64,000 bases of DNA from Candidatus Tityobacter terrigena (GCA_003156715.1 PMHO01000042.1:25900-89899); one strand, 5' to 3'. Positions 18,523 through 26,987 are shown, counted from the first letter of the stretch. The notes: a model not told the origin generated them from the sequence alone. A program made the numbers and translations.

Positions 18523-19702
18523 CGGTTCCGTTGGGCGGCGGCGCGTTCACCTGCGCGTCGGCTTGCAGGATGGCCGAGCGCGCGTTGGCCTGCACGAGCA
18601 TGACGCGCCCGAACATGATCGTGTCGTCGACTGCGAGCGTCTTGGCGATCGTCATCGCCAGCTCGTCGCCCTCCTGCTCGGTAACATCGAAGACGGGCGT
18701 GGGCGTCGCCGCGGCGAGGAGCGCGGCCAGCTGCGGCCCCGAGGCCACGTAGACGAGCCGCGCAAACGTCGCATCGAGCTGCTGCGCGATCTGGATTGCG
18801 AAGTTCGGCATCAAGTGCGCCGAGACGACGCGCCGCAAGCTCTGCAAGCCGAACTGCCCGAGGACGCGCGCGAGCGGCTCGAGCAGCTCGAGCCCGGGAG
18901 GACCATCGGCCACGAGCGCCGCCATCGCCGGACGCTGCGTCGGAAAGGTTCCGACGAGCTCGGCGACCTTCTCGTAGTTCTCGCGCACCTGCTCGAGATC
19001 CGCGGGCGTTACTTCTTGCAAGTTGCGGTAGAGCTGTTTGTCGAGCATGAGCTCCTCGCGCCCCTGCGGCCAGATGCGCCACGAGTCGTTGTCGATGACG
19101 TCGGCGATCACCAGGCTACCGCGTCCCTCGCCGCCCACGAGGCGGCCGAACTCGAGTTTGAGGTCGACGAGCAAGGTTTCGCGCCGCCGCCAGGCATGCG
19201 CCAGGATCTCGAAGGTAATCCGCGCCACCTCGCTCATGAGTGCCAGTTCGTTCGGATTGGCGATGCCGCGCGCGACGATCTCCTCGGGATCGATCAGCGG
19301 ATCGTGGTTGGCGTCGTCCTTGATGAAGAACTCGACCATGCGCGGAACGATGATCGCGCCGCGGGCGATCGATGGCCTGCGGCGCACCAGCGACCCGGCC
19401 GCGACCCCGCGCACCACGACTTCGAGCGGGATCATCGTACAGCGCCGCACGAGCATCTCGTTGTCGTCGTCGTCCTCGCCGCCGGAGATATAGTGCGTCG
19501 GCAGACCGCACAGCTTCAACAAGCGAAAGACCCGAGCGGCCGTCTTGGCAGCGATGCGTCCCTTGCCTGCGATCTCGTTACGGCGCGCACCGTCTCCCGC
19601 GGTGATATTGTCGAAGGCCTGCACGATCAGCACGTCAGGCTGTCCCGGCTTCTCGTAGAGAACCTTCGTCTTGCCGCGTGCGACCTCGAGCCCTTTTTGC
19701 AT
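18515..19702 (-). CDS. purC: SAICAR synthetase PurC fused to a degenerate PurE-like domain
   Basis: 395 residues against about 240 for ordinary bacterial PurC. Residues 1-245 are PurC: 'GKTKVLYEKPGQPDVLIV', 'NEMLVRRCTMIPLEVVVR', 'LLVDLKLEFGRL', 'DSWRIWPQG'. Residues ~265-380 resemble PurE (AIR carboxylase/mutase): 'LRRVVSAHLMPNFAIQIAQQ' and 'ARLVYVASGPQLAALLAAA' match its 'VVSAHRTP' and 'AGAGGAAHLPG' regions. The GSxSD phosphate loop and the second His-containing loop are not preserved, so this PurE part looks catalytically compromised. Animals have a PurC-PurE fusion (PAICS) that is active; this may be an independent fusion. Starts one base after purB ends. Confidence 0.88.
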   Translation of the reverse strand: MQKGLEVARGKTKVLYEKPGQPDVLIVQAFDNITAGDGARRNEIAGKGRIAAKTAARVFRLLKLCGLPTHYISGGEDDDDNEMLVRRCTMIPLEVVVRGVAAGSLVRRRPSIARGAIIVPRMVEFFIKDDANHDPLIDPEEIVARGIANPNELALMSEVARITFEILAHAWRRRETLLVDLKLEFGRLVGGEGRGSLVIADVIDNDSWRIWPQGREELMLDKQLYRNLQEVTPADLEQVRENYEKVAELVGTFPTQRPAMAALVADGPPGLELLEPLARVLGQFGLQSLRRVVSAHLMPNFAIQIAQQLDATFARLVYVASGPQLAALLAAATPTPVFDVTEQEGDELAMTIAKTLAVDDTIMFGRVMLVQANARSAILQADAQVNAPPPNGTVA

Positions 19703-19703
19703 G

Positions 19704-21125
19704 CTAGGCTTCCACGAGCGTGCGCGGCTTGGGAAAAGGTGTCAGCTCCGCGATGCGCGCGGCTAGCGCTCGCGCGCGCTCCGGAGCGTCGCCGACGTGG
19801 CCGGTTGGGTCGAGCAACGTACGAATCTCGGCGGGATCGAGCAGCGCGGTCAAATCAGGCTGGTCGACCAAGAGTTGCGCGAGCGGATTGTCGCCGCCAC
19901 GCTCGATGTGCTCGTAGGCCCGCATCGACGCATCGCGCAGTACTTCGTGCAAGCCCTGCCGGTCACCGCCCGCTTTGACCGCCTCGAGCAGCACGGCCTC
20001 GCTGCCGGCGAAGGCGCCGTACGCGCGCAGGTTTTGCGCGATGCGGCGCTCGTCGACGCGTAACCCCTGTACGACCTTGCGCGCGAGCGTTAGGATCTCG
20101 TCGGCGCACAGAAAGGACTCGGGCAAGACGGTGCGGCGGTTTGCGCTGTCGTCAAGGGTTCGCTCGAGAAAATTGGTCGCGGCGTTCTGCCATACGACGC
20201 CGGCGTGAGCGGGCAAGAGTCGCGCGAGCGAACCGATGCGCTCGCTCAATACCGGGTTGCGCTTGAAGGGCATGGACGAGCTGCCGACCTGCTTGCTGCC
20301 GAACGGCTCGAAGAGCTCGCCGAAGCCGGGCGAACCCAACACGCGTACGTCGGCGGCGAACTTCGAGAGCGAGGCGCCCAGGCCCGCCAGGCCGCAAAGC
20401 AGCAAATAGTCGAGTTTACGCGGATAGGTCTGCCCGCTCACGTCGCGCGCGCTCAAATCGAAGCGATCGAGGACGTCCTGCTCTTGATCGCGCGCCCGGC
20501 GTCCGCTACCGCGCAGCAACAACTCGTACGAAGCCGACGTTCCGACCGCGCCGCGGATGCCTTTCGCCGTCAGCGCGTCGTAGGCGGCGCGCAACTGCAC
20601 CTCATCGATCAGCAGATCCTGCGCGTAGGAAGCCAATCGATAACCGAGCGTCGTCGGCTCGGCGGGCTGCAGATGGGTGTAGCCCATGCAGACCGTGTCC
20701 GCATACTGCAAAACGCGCGCGGCGAAGGCCGACAGCAGGGCATGCAAACTTTCGCCGATCATCCCGAGCGCGCAGCGCATGCGATACGTCTCGACGGTGT
20801 CCTCGACGTCCATCGAGGTCGCACCCAAATGCAGCTTGCCCCCACCCGTTTTTGCTTGCGAGGCGAACACGCGAATCTCGGCCATCAAGTCGTGGCCGAT
20901 CTCGCGCTCGATCGCGAGCGCGGCTTCGAGGTCGATCTCACCCGCATGAGCCTGGAGATCGGCCAGCTCTTCGGGGGTGACAAGCCCGCTTCGCTCCTGA
21001 GAGCGGGCTAGCGCCACCCAAACGGCGCGCCACAAGCGCCGTCTTTCGCGCTCGGAGAACAGCGCCCGCATTTCGACGCGCCCGTACCTCCACGAAAAGG
21101 GCGACTCATAGGTCCGATCGTCCAT
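19704..21125 (-). CDS. purB: adenylosuccinate lyase PurB
   Basis: Cleaves SAICAR to AICAR and adenylosuccinate to AMP; 473 residues. Fumarase/aspartase superfamily signature 'SSSMPFKRNPVLSE' is present, along with 'GATSMDVEDTVETYRMR' and 'YTHLQPAEPTTLGYRL'. N-terminus 'YESPFSWRYGRVEMRALF' is typical. It is the first gene of the minus-strand operon purB-purC-purL-purQ-purS-purP-x-purP', with 1-base to short-overlap junctions. A strong GC hairpin lies 16 bases upstream of the start. Confidence 0.96.
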   Translation of the reverse strand: MDDRTYESPFSWRYGRVEMRALFSERERRRLWRAVWVALARSQERSGLVTPEELADLQAHAGEIDLEAALAIEREIGHDLMAEIRVFASQAKTGGGKLHLGATSMDVEDTVETYRMRCALGMIGESLHALLSAFAARVLQYADTVCMGYTHLQPAEPTTLGYRLASYAQDLLIDEVQLRAAYDALTAKGIRGAVGTSASYELLLRGSGRRARDQEQDVLDRFDLSARDVSGQTYPRKLDYLLLCGLAGLGASLSKFAADVRVLGSPGFGELFEPFGSKQVGSSSMPFKRNPVLSERIGSLARLLPAHAGVVWQNAATNFLERTLDDSANRRTVLPESFLCADEILTLARKVVQGLRVDERRIAQNLRAYGAFAGSEAVLLEAVKAGGDRQGLHEVLRDASMRAYEHIERGGDNPLAQLLVDQPDLTALLDPAEIRTLLDPTGHVGDAPERARALAARIAELTPFPKPRTLVEA

Positions 21126-21140
21126 GCCTGGAGGCGGGTT

Positions 21141-21160
21141 CGCTCGCGCGGTCGCGAGCG
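21141..21160. promoter_or_regulatory. perfect 8-bp GC hairpin between lipoprotein gene and purB
   Basis: CGCTCGCG, four-base loop, CGCGAGCG. It lies in the 42-base gap between the lipoprotein stop and purB start. There is no T-run on either side, so it is not a standard rho-independent terminator; it could pause or attenuate transcription entering the purine operon, or stabilise an mRNA end. Confidence 0.45.
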
Positions 21161-21167
21161 CCTTGAA

Positions 21168-22103
21168 CTACTGCGTCCCTTGCTCCGCGTACACGTAGTC
21201 GATGCCGAATTGATTGCCGGTCTGGAACGGCTGCAAGCCGTCTTTGGGCGTCAGGACGATGTACATCGTCGCCGCCGTCGGCGTGAACTGGCCTGCCGCA
21301 TTCGCGATGACCGGATTCTGGATCGCCGGTCCCGAACTCGCGAGGCTAAACGTTCCAACCGTTGCCGTACCGGTCGGAGCCGCATACTTCGTCGTGTACG
21401 ATCCGCTCGCCGAAGCGTACGTCGGCAAGTCGCACACGAAGCGGGTCCACGGCGGCGTCGCCGTATATGCCGATATCGCGCCGCTGCCGGCACTGCAGGC
21501 GACGCGAACGTCGAATGTCGCCGCGCCGCTTCCGCCCGTCAACTCGACGGCAACGCCCGGCCCCGCCAAGGCTTGACCCGTTAACGGCCCCGGAGTGTAG
21601 TTCGCGAAAAGCACGATCGCACCATAGGTCTGCAATGTCAGATGCGCCGGCGCGACGCTGTAGACCAGGCTCGGAAGCGTTTCGAGGTATTGAAAAATAT
21701 CTTGCGGTTGGCCGCTTCCCTGGAACGTCAGGTCTTGCCAACCGGGCGGGTTGTAGGGCGGCTTCGCGGACCCGCTCGTCTGCGTGTCTTGCCCGGCGTC
21801 GGGCACGGGACAGTCCGAGGGCGGTGTGGAGGGTTGGCAGTATCCCGTGTCCTCGAACGTTTGCGCGCTCATGTTGAAAGCTGCGTAAGCATCACTTGGC
21901 AGGGGGGCCACTTGGAAACTGTAGACGCCGCCGTCGATGAGCACCGATGCGATCGTACCCCCGGGGGCGGTCGGCGGGGTAACGGTGGTCGTCCCGCCGC
22001 CGGCGCCGTTGGGCAAACCGCTGACGCCCCCGCTTGACGAACATCCGGCCAGCGCCACACCGATCATCCCGACGAGGGCAAACCGAGCGAGAGAACTGCG
22101 CAT
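21168..22103 (-). CDS. putative lipoprotein of unknown function
   Basis: 311 residues. ATG at 22103 with AAGGAG nine bases upstream gives a lipoprotein signal: 'SLARFALVGMIGVALAGCSS' with lipobox LAGC, then a Ser/Gly/Thr/Pro-rich linker. The mature domain is beta-rich with several aromatic and Pro segments ('YNPPGWQDLTFQGSGQ', 'YTPGPLTGQALAGPGVAVEL') and six or more Cys; no family recognised. The open frame to 22442 overlaps holA and is spurious. Predicted to be membrane-anchored and extracytoplasmic. Confidence 0.8.
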   Translation of the reverse strand: MRSSLARFALVGMIGVALAGCSSSGGVSGLPNGAGGGTTTVTPPTAPGGTIASVLIDGGVYSFQVAPLPSDAYAAFNMSAQTFEDTGYCQPSTPPSDCPVPDAGQDTQTSGSAKPPYNPPGWQDLTFQGSGQPQDIFQYLETLPSLVYSVAPAHLTLQTYGAIVLFANYTPGPLTGQALAGPGVAVELTGGSGAATFDVRVACSAGSGAISAYTATPPWTRFVCDLPTYASASGSYTTKYAAPTGTATVGTFSLASSGPAIQNPVIANAAGQFTPTAATMYIVLTPKDGLQPFQTGNQFGIDYVYAEQGTQ

Positions 22104-22173
22104 GGAAAAAAACTCCTTGTCGCTGGGGAAACGGGCTCGGGCGACTTGCGCCCCGTGGCGAATAAGTCCTGTC

Positions 22174-23148
22174 TCAGCTTGACGTGGGTCGCGGCGCGTC
22201 CACGACGGCAAGGTCCACCACGGTCCGCGGGTCGTCGGCGCGGCCCGTAACGACGGCCTCAAATCCGCGCAGCGCCCGCTCGAAACCGCGCCGGGCAGCT
22301 CGCTCGCCGAGCCGCCTGGCGGTACCGCGCAGTTCGCGTTCGCGCCAGCGCTGTCGTGCCGGAAGCTCGCCGCCGGCGCGAGCCATTTCCCAAACGAAAC
22401 CGTACTCCGCAGCAAGGGCCGCCAACAGAGGCACGGCCGCACCGCGCGGATCGTTTCCGAACATTTCGTGCGCGAGCGTCAAGGCCACAACGGTTCGTCC
22501 CGCTACGGCCGCGCTCGCAAAGTGGAAGGCCTTCACTTCCTCGGTGACTAGGCTTTCGCGCAGGACCGCATCGAGCGTTATACGCTTCCCGGCGAGGGAC
22601 AGCTTCTCTAGATCCGTTCGCACGGCGGTGAGATCGGACTCGCTTTCGATCAGCGCGGCGGCCGCTGCTGGTTCAGCCTCCACCCCGAGAGCGGTAAGCT
22701 GCTCGCGCACGAAGCGTTCCCGGGCCTCGTGGCCCGGCGTCGTGTCGATCCGCAGCACGTGCCTGCCCAGCAGCTTTCCGATCGGCTCGGGGCGTCTGCT
22801 CGCCGGCGAGACGAGGTCTTCGATGACCAGCGTGTTGCCCTCGGGCGTGCGCTCGGCGAGCGCCAGCAGTTCGCGGCGCGGATCGGCGCGCAGTTCGTGC
22901 GCACCGCGCAGCACGACGACGCGGGCGCTTCCAAGGAAAGGTAGTGCCGCAACAGCCGCCTCGGCGTGCGCGAACGATCCGGCGGCGGTAGCATCGATGC
23001 GGTCGAGGTTCAACTCGATCTCCCCAGGCGCAAGACGCCGCTCGACGATCGTCGCAATGGCACGCTCGGCGAACAGACGCTCGGAACCTTCGACGACGAC
23101 GACTCGGCCGATGGGCGGAGCCTTATCGATGAATTCGTAGAACCTCAC
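22174..23148 (-). CDS. holA: DNA polymerase III subunit delta HolA
   Basis: Clamp-loader delta subunit, 324 residues. N-terminal AAA+-like domain without an ATP site ('VVVVEGSERLFAERAIATI'), 'EIELNLDRIDATAAG', 'LPFLGSARVVVLRGAHEL'. The C-terminal collar region includes 'ESDLTAVRTDLEKLSLAG' and 'TEEVKAFHFASAAVAGR', typical of the family. ATG overlaps the mtnA stop (ATGA). Opens the sliding clamp with DnaX proteins encoded elsewhere. Confidence 0.88.
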   Translation of the reverse strand: MRFYEFIDKAPPIGRVVVVEGSERLFAERAIATIVERRLAPGEIELNLDRIDATAAGSFAHAEAAVAALPFLGSARVVVLRGAHELRADPRRELLALAERTPEGNTLVIEDLVSPASRRPEPIGKLLGRHVLRIDTTPGHEARERFVREQLTALGVEAEPAAAAALIESESDLTAVRTDLEKLSLAGKRITLDAVLRESLVTEEVKAFHFASAAVAGRTVVALTLAHEMFGNDPRGAAVPLLAALAAEYGFVWEMARAGGELPARQRWRERELRGTARRLGERAARRGFERALRGFEAVVTGRADDPRTVVDLAVVDAPRPTSS

Positions 23149-24179
23149 GCCGGTACGTTGACCAGGGCAAACCGGGGGCGCGTTGCGATATCGGGAATCG
23201 ACTCGACATAGGGCGGTCGCGCGACGCCGTATTCGGTCACGATGGCCGCGATCAGGTGGCCAGGCGTTACGTCGAAGGCCGGGTTGTATGCGTCGAATCC
23301 TTCAGGTGCGGCTTGCGCCGACCGAAAGGCGCGCACTTCATCCGGATCTCGTTCTTCGATGGCGATTCCGTCGCCGTCCGCCAGGCTGAAATCGATCGTC
23401 GAGCGCGGGGCCGCGACGTAAAACGGAATGGCATGGTGCGCCGCAGCGACCGCCAGTCCGTAGGTGCCGATCTTGTTGGCGGTGTCGCCGTTGGCCGCGA
23501 TGCGGTCGGCTCCGACGATGACGGCCATGACCCTTTTTGTGCGCATCGTGGCCGCGGCCGCTCCGTCGACGATCAGCGTTGCCGGGACCCCGGCCGCCGC
23601 GAGCTCGACCGTCGTCAGGCGCGCACCTTGCAGCAGCGGGCGGGTCTCGTCGACGTAGACGTGCAGGCGCTTTCCGGCACGGGCGGCAGCCACGATCGCG
23701 CCCAGGGCCGTTCCAAAACCGCCCGTTGCGAGCGGCCCCGTATTGCAATGGGTCAGAACGGCTCCGGTGTTGGGGAAGAGCGGGATCGCGTGATCGGCGA
23801 TCGCCCGGTCGACCATCCGTTGCTCGTCCAAGATGGCGTGGGCTTCGGCTAGTTCCTCACCCCGTTCCGCCGCGAGCACGCGATCGACTGCCCACGAAAG
23901 GTTGACGGCCGTGGGGCGCGCCGCGCGGATGCGCGCTGCGGCCGACGCGAAGGCCTCATCCGATGGGGACTGCCGGCGGGCCAAAGCGACGCCGTAGGCG
24001 CCGAATGCCCCGATGCACGGCGCGCCGCGAACCGCAAGGCTTGCGATCGCCGCCACAACGTCATCGACGCTCTCGGCTCGGGCGCGCAAGATAGATGCGG
24101 GCAAGCGACGCTGGTCGATGTAACCGACAGCATCGACTTCCCACCAGACGGGTACGAGCTCGGGGCTTTTGGCGGCCAT
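23145..24179 (-). CDS. mtnA: S-methyl-5-thioribose-1-phosphate isomerase MtnA
   Basis: Methionine salvage: isomerises MTR-1-P to MTRu-1-P. 344 residues. Motifs: 'LAVRGAPCIGAFGAYGVALA', 'VLTHCNTGPLATGGFGTALG' with the catalytic Cys, 'VYVDETRPLLQGARLT', and 'VGADRIAANGDTANKIGTYG' with the catalytic Asp. These distinguish it from eIF2B-like proteins. It has a GAAGGTC ribosome-binding site and is coupled to holA. No other methionine-salvage gene lies nearby. Confidence 0.94.
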   Translation of the reverse strand: MAAKSPELVPVWWEVDAVGYIDQRRLPASILRARAESVDDVVAAIASLAVRGAPCIGAFGAYGVALARRQSPSDEAFASAAARIRAARPTAVNLSWAVDRVLAAERGEELAEAHAILDEQRMVDRAIADHAIPLFPNTGAVLTHCNTGPLATGGFGTALGAIVAAARAGKRLHVYVDETRPLLQGARLTTVELAAAGVPATLIVDGAAAATMRTKRVMAVIVGADRIAANGDTANKIGTYGLAVAAAHHAIPFYVAAPRSTIDFSLADGDGIAIEERDPDEVRAFRSAQAAPEGFDAYNPAFDVTPGHLIAAIVTEYGVARPPYVESIPDIATRPRFALVNVPA

Positions 24180-24260
24180 GGAGCGACCTTCTGCGTCGGT
24201 GCTCGATGCCCGTTCGCAGGCCGATCGCGGATGATGGGCGGCGTCCCGCCCGGGAGCTTG

Positions 24261-24554
24261 TTAGGCTCGGGCTCCGGCCGGCGCGACCGACGCGTAGCAC
24301 GCCCGGCAATAGACCGGCTTGTCTCCACGGGGTTTGAACGGCACGGTGGTCGTCACGCCGCATTGGGCGCACACGGCCTCGAACATTTCCCGCGCCATCC
24401 CTGCGCCGGATCGCTGATTCTTACGCTGCGACCGACAGTCGCGGCAGCGTTGCGGCTCGTTTTCGAAACCCTTTTCAGCATAGAACTGCTGATCGCGAAT
24501 CGAGAACACAAATGGGGAACCGCAGTCTTTACACGTCAAGCTCTTATCTTGCAC
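24261..24554 (-). CDS. small zinc-ribbon protein
   Basis: 97 residues with two zinc-ribbon units. The first is 'CKDCGSPF' plus 'CRDCRSQRK', a CxxC...CxxC finger of the 'probable zinc-ribbon' family including 'F-A-KGF-NEP-RC'. The second is 'CAQCGVTTTVPFKP' plus 'YCRACY', similar to the CxxC-x-SSSS/zf-trcl ribbon. GTG start at 24554 with AGGG upstream. Possibly nucleic-acid binding or a sigma-factor/ribosome-associated accessory; function not established. Stand-alone gene between mtnA and ribH. Confidence 0.85.
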   Translation of the reverse strand: MQDKSLTCKDCGSPFVFSIRDQQFYAEKGFENEPQRCRDCRSQRKNQRSGAGMAREMFEAVCAQCGVTTTVPFKPRGDKPVYCRACYASVAPAGARA

Positions 24555-24680
24555 CGGGAGCCCTCATGTCCAAAAAGCACTTCATCAAAGTGCGAAACGC
24601 GGCCGCGCCTGCCGCCGCCGTACGGCAGAGTATAGGGAAGGTTCCCAGAAAAGGCAAGCTCTGCCCCCCACCAAGGCAGG

Positions 24681-25148
24681 CTAATGGATGACGAGAACCG
24701 AGAGAGCGGCGACCGTCGCTCCGTACCCCTTGTCGCCCCGTGCCGGATCGGCGCGCTCCTCGGCCTGGACGAGCGTGTCCGTGGTCAGCACCCCGAAGCC
24801 GATCGGAACCTTGGTCGCGAGCTGCACGTCCATAAGCCCGCGCGCGCATTCGCCTGCGACGTAGTCGAAGTGCGGCGTTTCGCCGCGAACGACGATGCCC
24901 AAAGCGACGATCGCGTCGTAGCGCCCCGAGTCAATCAGGCGCCGCGCCGCCAGCGGCAGCTCGAAGCTGCCCGGGACCCGGTGAAAGGTGCAATCTTCAG
25001 CCGCGACCCCGCAGTCGGAGAGGGCGCGGCGAGCGCCGTCTTCGAGCCAGTCCGAGAGGCTTTCGTAGAACCGCGCCGAGACGACGGCGACCCGCTTACC
25101 GCGCCCGTCCGGAAGCAACAGCTGCGATCGTTCCCCGGTCGTTTTCAT
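24681..25148 (-). CDS. ribH: 6,7-dimethyl-8-ribityllumazine synthase RibH
   Basis: Penultimate riboflavin step, 155 residues. Motifs: 'RVAVVSARFYESLSDWL', 'HRVPGSFELPLAARRL', 'ALGIVVRGETPHFDYVAGE' with the catalytic His, 'PIGFGVLTTDTLVQAEERA', and 'DKGYGATVAAL'. ATG at 25148 overlaps the ribBA stop (ATGA), so ribBA-ribH are coupled. Confidence 0.96.
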   Translation of the reverse strand: MKTTGERSQLLLPDGRGKRVAVVSARFYESLSDWLEDGARRALSDCGVAAEDCTFHRVPGSFELPLAARRLIDSGRYDAIVALGIVVRGETPHFDYVAGECARGLMDVQLATKVPIGFGVLTTDTLVQAEERADPARGDKGYGATVAALSVLVIH

Positions 25149-26563
25149 GGGGCGGCTTCGATCAAGTGCCCCATCTTCTCGCGCTTGGTTTCCATGTACC
25201 GCGCATTTTGGGGGGTTGCGGCGGTCGGCATCGGCACGCGCTCGACGATAGTCAGGCCGTAACCTTCGAGCCCCGCGATCTTCTTCGGGTTGTTTGTAAT
25301 GAGCCGCATCTCTTTGATGCCGAGGTCGGCAAGGATCTGCGAGCCCAGCCCGTAGTCGCGCTTGTCGACCGGCAGTCCCAGCGCGATGTTCGCCTCGACG
25401 GTGTCGGCCCCGCGGTCCTGAAGCTCGTAAGCGCGCAGCTTGTTGGCAAGCCCGATGCCCCGCCCTTCCTGATGCAAGTATAGGAAGACGCCGCGGCCCG
25501 CTTGCGCGATCAGCGCCAGGGCGGCATCGCGCTGAGCCGCACAATCGCAGCGAATCGAGTGCAGCGCGTCGCCGGTCAGACACTCAGAGTGGACGCGGAC
25601 GAGAATGCCCTTGCCGTCGCCGATGTCGCCCTTGATCATCGCGACGTGTGCGACGCGGTCGATGTCGGACTCGTAAGCCACGCCGCGAAAGTCGCCGTAC
25701 ACCGTCGGCAGATTGAATTCCGCGATGCGCCTCACCAGCTTCTCGTTGCGCATGCGGTAGGCGATCAGATCCTTGACCGTTATCAGCCGCAAACCGAACT
25801 TCTTGGCGAAGGCCCGCAATTTGGGAAGGCGCATCATCGTGCCGTCCTCGTCCATGATCTCGACGATGACGCCCGCCGGATAGAACCCGGCGAGCCGCGC
25901 CAGATCGACCGCCGCTTCCGTTTGTCCGGCCCGCACCAGCACGCCGCCGTCCCGCGCGCGCAACGGAAAGGTATGGCCCGGCCGCAAGAAGTCGGAGGGT
26001 TTGGAGAGAGGATCGAGCAGCGCGCCGATGGTCGCGGCGCGGTCGTGGGCGGAGATACCCGTGGTCGTCCGGTTGCGCGCTTCGACCGAGATGGTGAACG
26101 CCGTCTCGTGCAGAGCCGTGTTCTCCGAGACCATCTGCGGGATGTGCAGTTCGTCGAGGCGTTTTCCGAGAATCGGCACGCAGATCAGGCCGCCCGCTTC
26201 CCGGCGCATGAAGTTGATCGCCTCGGGAGTCACCATCTCCGCGGCCATGACGAGGTCGCCTTCGTTCTCGCGGTCTTCGTCGTCGAGGACGATGACCATC
26301 TTCCCGGCGCGAATGTCCGCGACGGCGTCTTCGATGCTATCGAAGATGGCTTCCGGCGGCGGATGGTCGCCAAGCCGCCCCGCCAGCTCAGGAAGCGCCT
26401 TCGAGAGCGCCTGAACCGTGCGGAACGAGGGCGAGCGCTGCCCCGAGCGCAGGTACGAGATCGCGCTCTCGGTCAAGCCAGAGCGGGCCGCCACCTCCGA
26501 GGCACTGAGCCCCGCTCGCTCCATGACGCTCTGCAGCGATTCCGCAAAACCATTCGACCCCAT
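25145..26563 (-). CDS. ribBA: RibBA (DHBP synthase/GTP cyclohydrolase II) with an extra N-terminal XRE-type HTH domain
   Basis: 472 residues. Residues ~5-60 form a Cro/cI-like helix-turn-helix ('VMERAGLSASEVAARSGLTE', then 'AISYLRSGQRSPSFRTVQAL'). RibB follows (~70-270) with 'LDDEDRENEGDLVMAAEM', 'GGLICVPI', 'ISAHDRAATIGALLDP' and 'RPGHTFPLRARDGG'. RibA (~275-470) has zinc ligands in 'SECLTGDALHSIRCDCAAQ', 'LHQEGRGIGLANKLRAYEL' and 'DKRDYGLGSQIL'. It makes both riboflavin precursors, DHBP from ribulose-5-P and ARP from GTP. ATG at 26563 begins the HTH domain; upstream residues are spurious. An operator-like palindrome lies 50-67 bases upstream, so autoregulation is an attractive inference. 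Confidence 0.93.
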   Translation of the reverse strand: MGSNGFAESLQSVMERAGLSASEVAARSGLTESAISYLRSGQRSPSFRTVQALSKALPELAGRLGDHPPPEAIFDSIEDAVADIRAGKMVIVLDDEDRENEGDLVMAAEMVTPEAINFMRREAGGLICVPILGKRLDELHIPQMVSENTALHETAFTISVEARNRTTTGISAHDRAATIGALLDPLSKPSDFLRPGHTFPLRARDGGVLVRAGQTEAAVDLARLAGFYPAGVIVEIMDEDGTMMRLPKLRAFAKKFGLRLITVKDLIAYRMRNEKLVRRIAEFNLPTVYGDFRGVAYESDIDRVAHVAMIKGDIGDGKGILVRVHSECLTGDALHSIRCDCAAQRDAALALIAQAGRGVFLYLHQEGRGIGLANKLRAYELQDRGADTVEANIALGLPVDKRDYGLGSQILADLGIKEMRLITNNPKKIAGLEGYGLTIVERVPMPTAATPQNARYMETKREKMGHLIEAAP

Positions 26564-26569
26564 ATCCCT

Positions 26570-26599
26570 ATTGAATCGCAGTGCCGTGACGCTTGTCAA
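26570..26599 (-). promoter_or_regulatory. candidate promoter of HTH-ribBA
   Basis: On the minus strand a perfect TTGACA (26599-26594) is followed after 18 bases by TTCAAT (26575-26570), four of six matches to TATAAT. The expected start point falls at or next to the ribBA ATG at 26563, so the message may be leaderless. Nothing better upstream was seen. Confidence 0.5.
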
Positions 26600-26612
26600 C
26601 CCGTGAGGGCAC

Positions 26613-26630
26613 GCTTGACAATCGTCAAGC
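26613..26630. promoter_or_regulatory. perfect 7-bp palindrome, possible operator of HTH-RibBA
   Basis: GCTTGAC, four-base centre, GTCAAGC, immediately upstream of the candidate -35 box. A related half-site, GCTTGTCAA, overlaps the -35 itself (26591-26599), giving three similar TTGAC half-sites in 40 bases. No T-run follows, so it is unlikely to be a terminator. It overlaps the stop of the small upstream open frame. Confidence 0.45.
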
Positions 26631-26987
26631 TGAGGGCGTAGGCGGTTTGGGGCCGGATGCTGGGAACTCCACGGCAATCTCACCGCCGCTCAATGCTTCG
26701 CTCGGCCATCGGCCTGCATCCCAGATGCCGGTATCGGCGAAAGGCGTGCCGCCGTCGGCGACGATGCCGGCCAAATCGGCATCGATCACCTCGAGCGTGC
26801 TGTCATATCGCTTGCGTCGTAATAATCTTCGGAACCCGAAAAGTCGTTCGTAACCGAGACGTGGTGCTTTCGCCGGCATGTCCGCTACGACGGCCGCATA
26901 TGCATCGGCGAACTGGGAGAAGGTACGCGCCGTGAGCGCATTCATGACGTACATGGTGATGGTTGCGCCAGGCGCCGCACCGATCAT
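26625..26987 (-). CDS. small hypothetical protein upstream of ribBA
   Basis: 120 residues from the ATG at 26987 ('MIGAAPGATITMYVMNALTA'). Codon use looks coding-like and residues such as 'KRYDSTLEVIDADLAGIVAD' look like real protein, but no family is recognised. A longer GTG version to 27053 is possible. Its end overlaps the palindrome before ribBA. It may be a genuine small gene or a remnant; moderate doubt. Confidence 0.4.
   Translation of the reverse strand: MIGAAPGATITMYVMNALTARTFSQFADAYAAVVADMPAKAPRLGYERLFGFRRLLRRKRYDSTLEVIDADLAGIVADGGTPFADTGIWDAGRWPSEALSGGEIAVEFPASGPKPPTPSA

Noticed and set aside
18401-19978. 525-residue plus-strand open frame
   Set aside because: Antisense shadow of purC and purB in high-GC sequence.
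26613-26630. Palindrome before ribBA as a terminator of the upstream small gene
   Set aside because: No T-run on either strand and it sits at the ribBA promoter; operator fits better.
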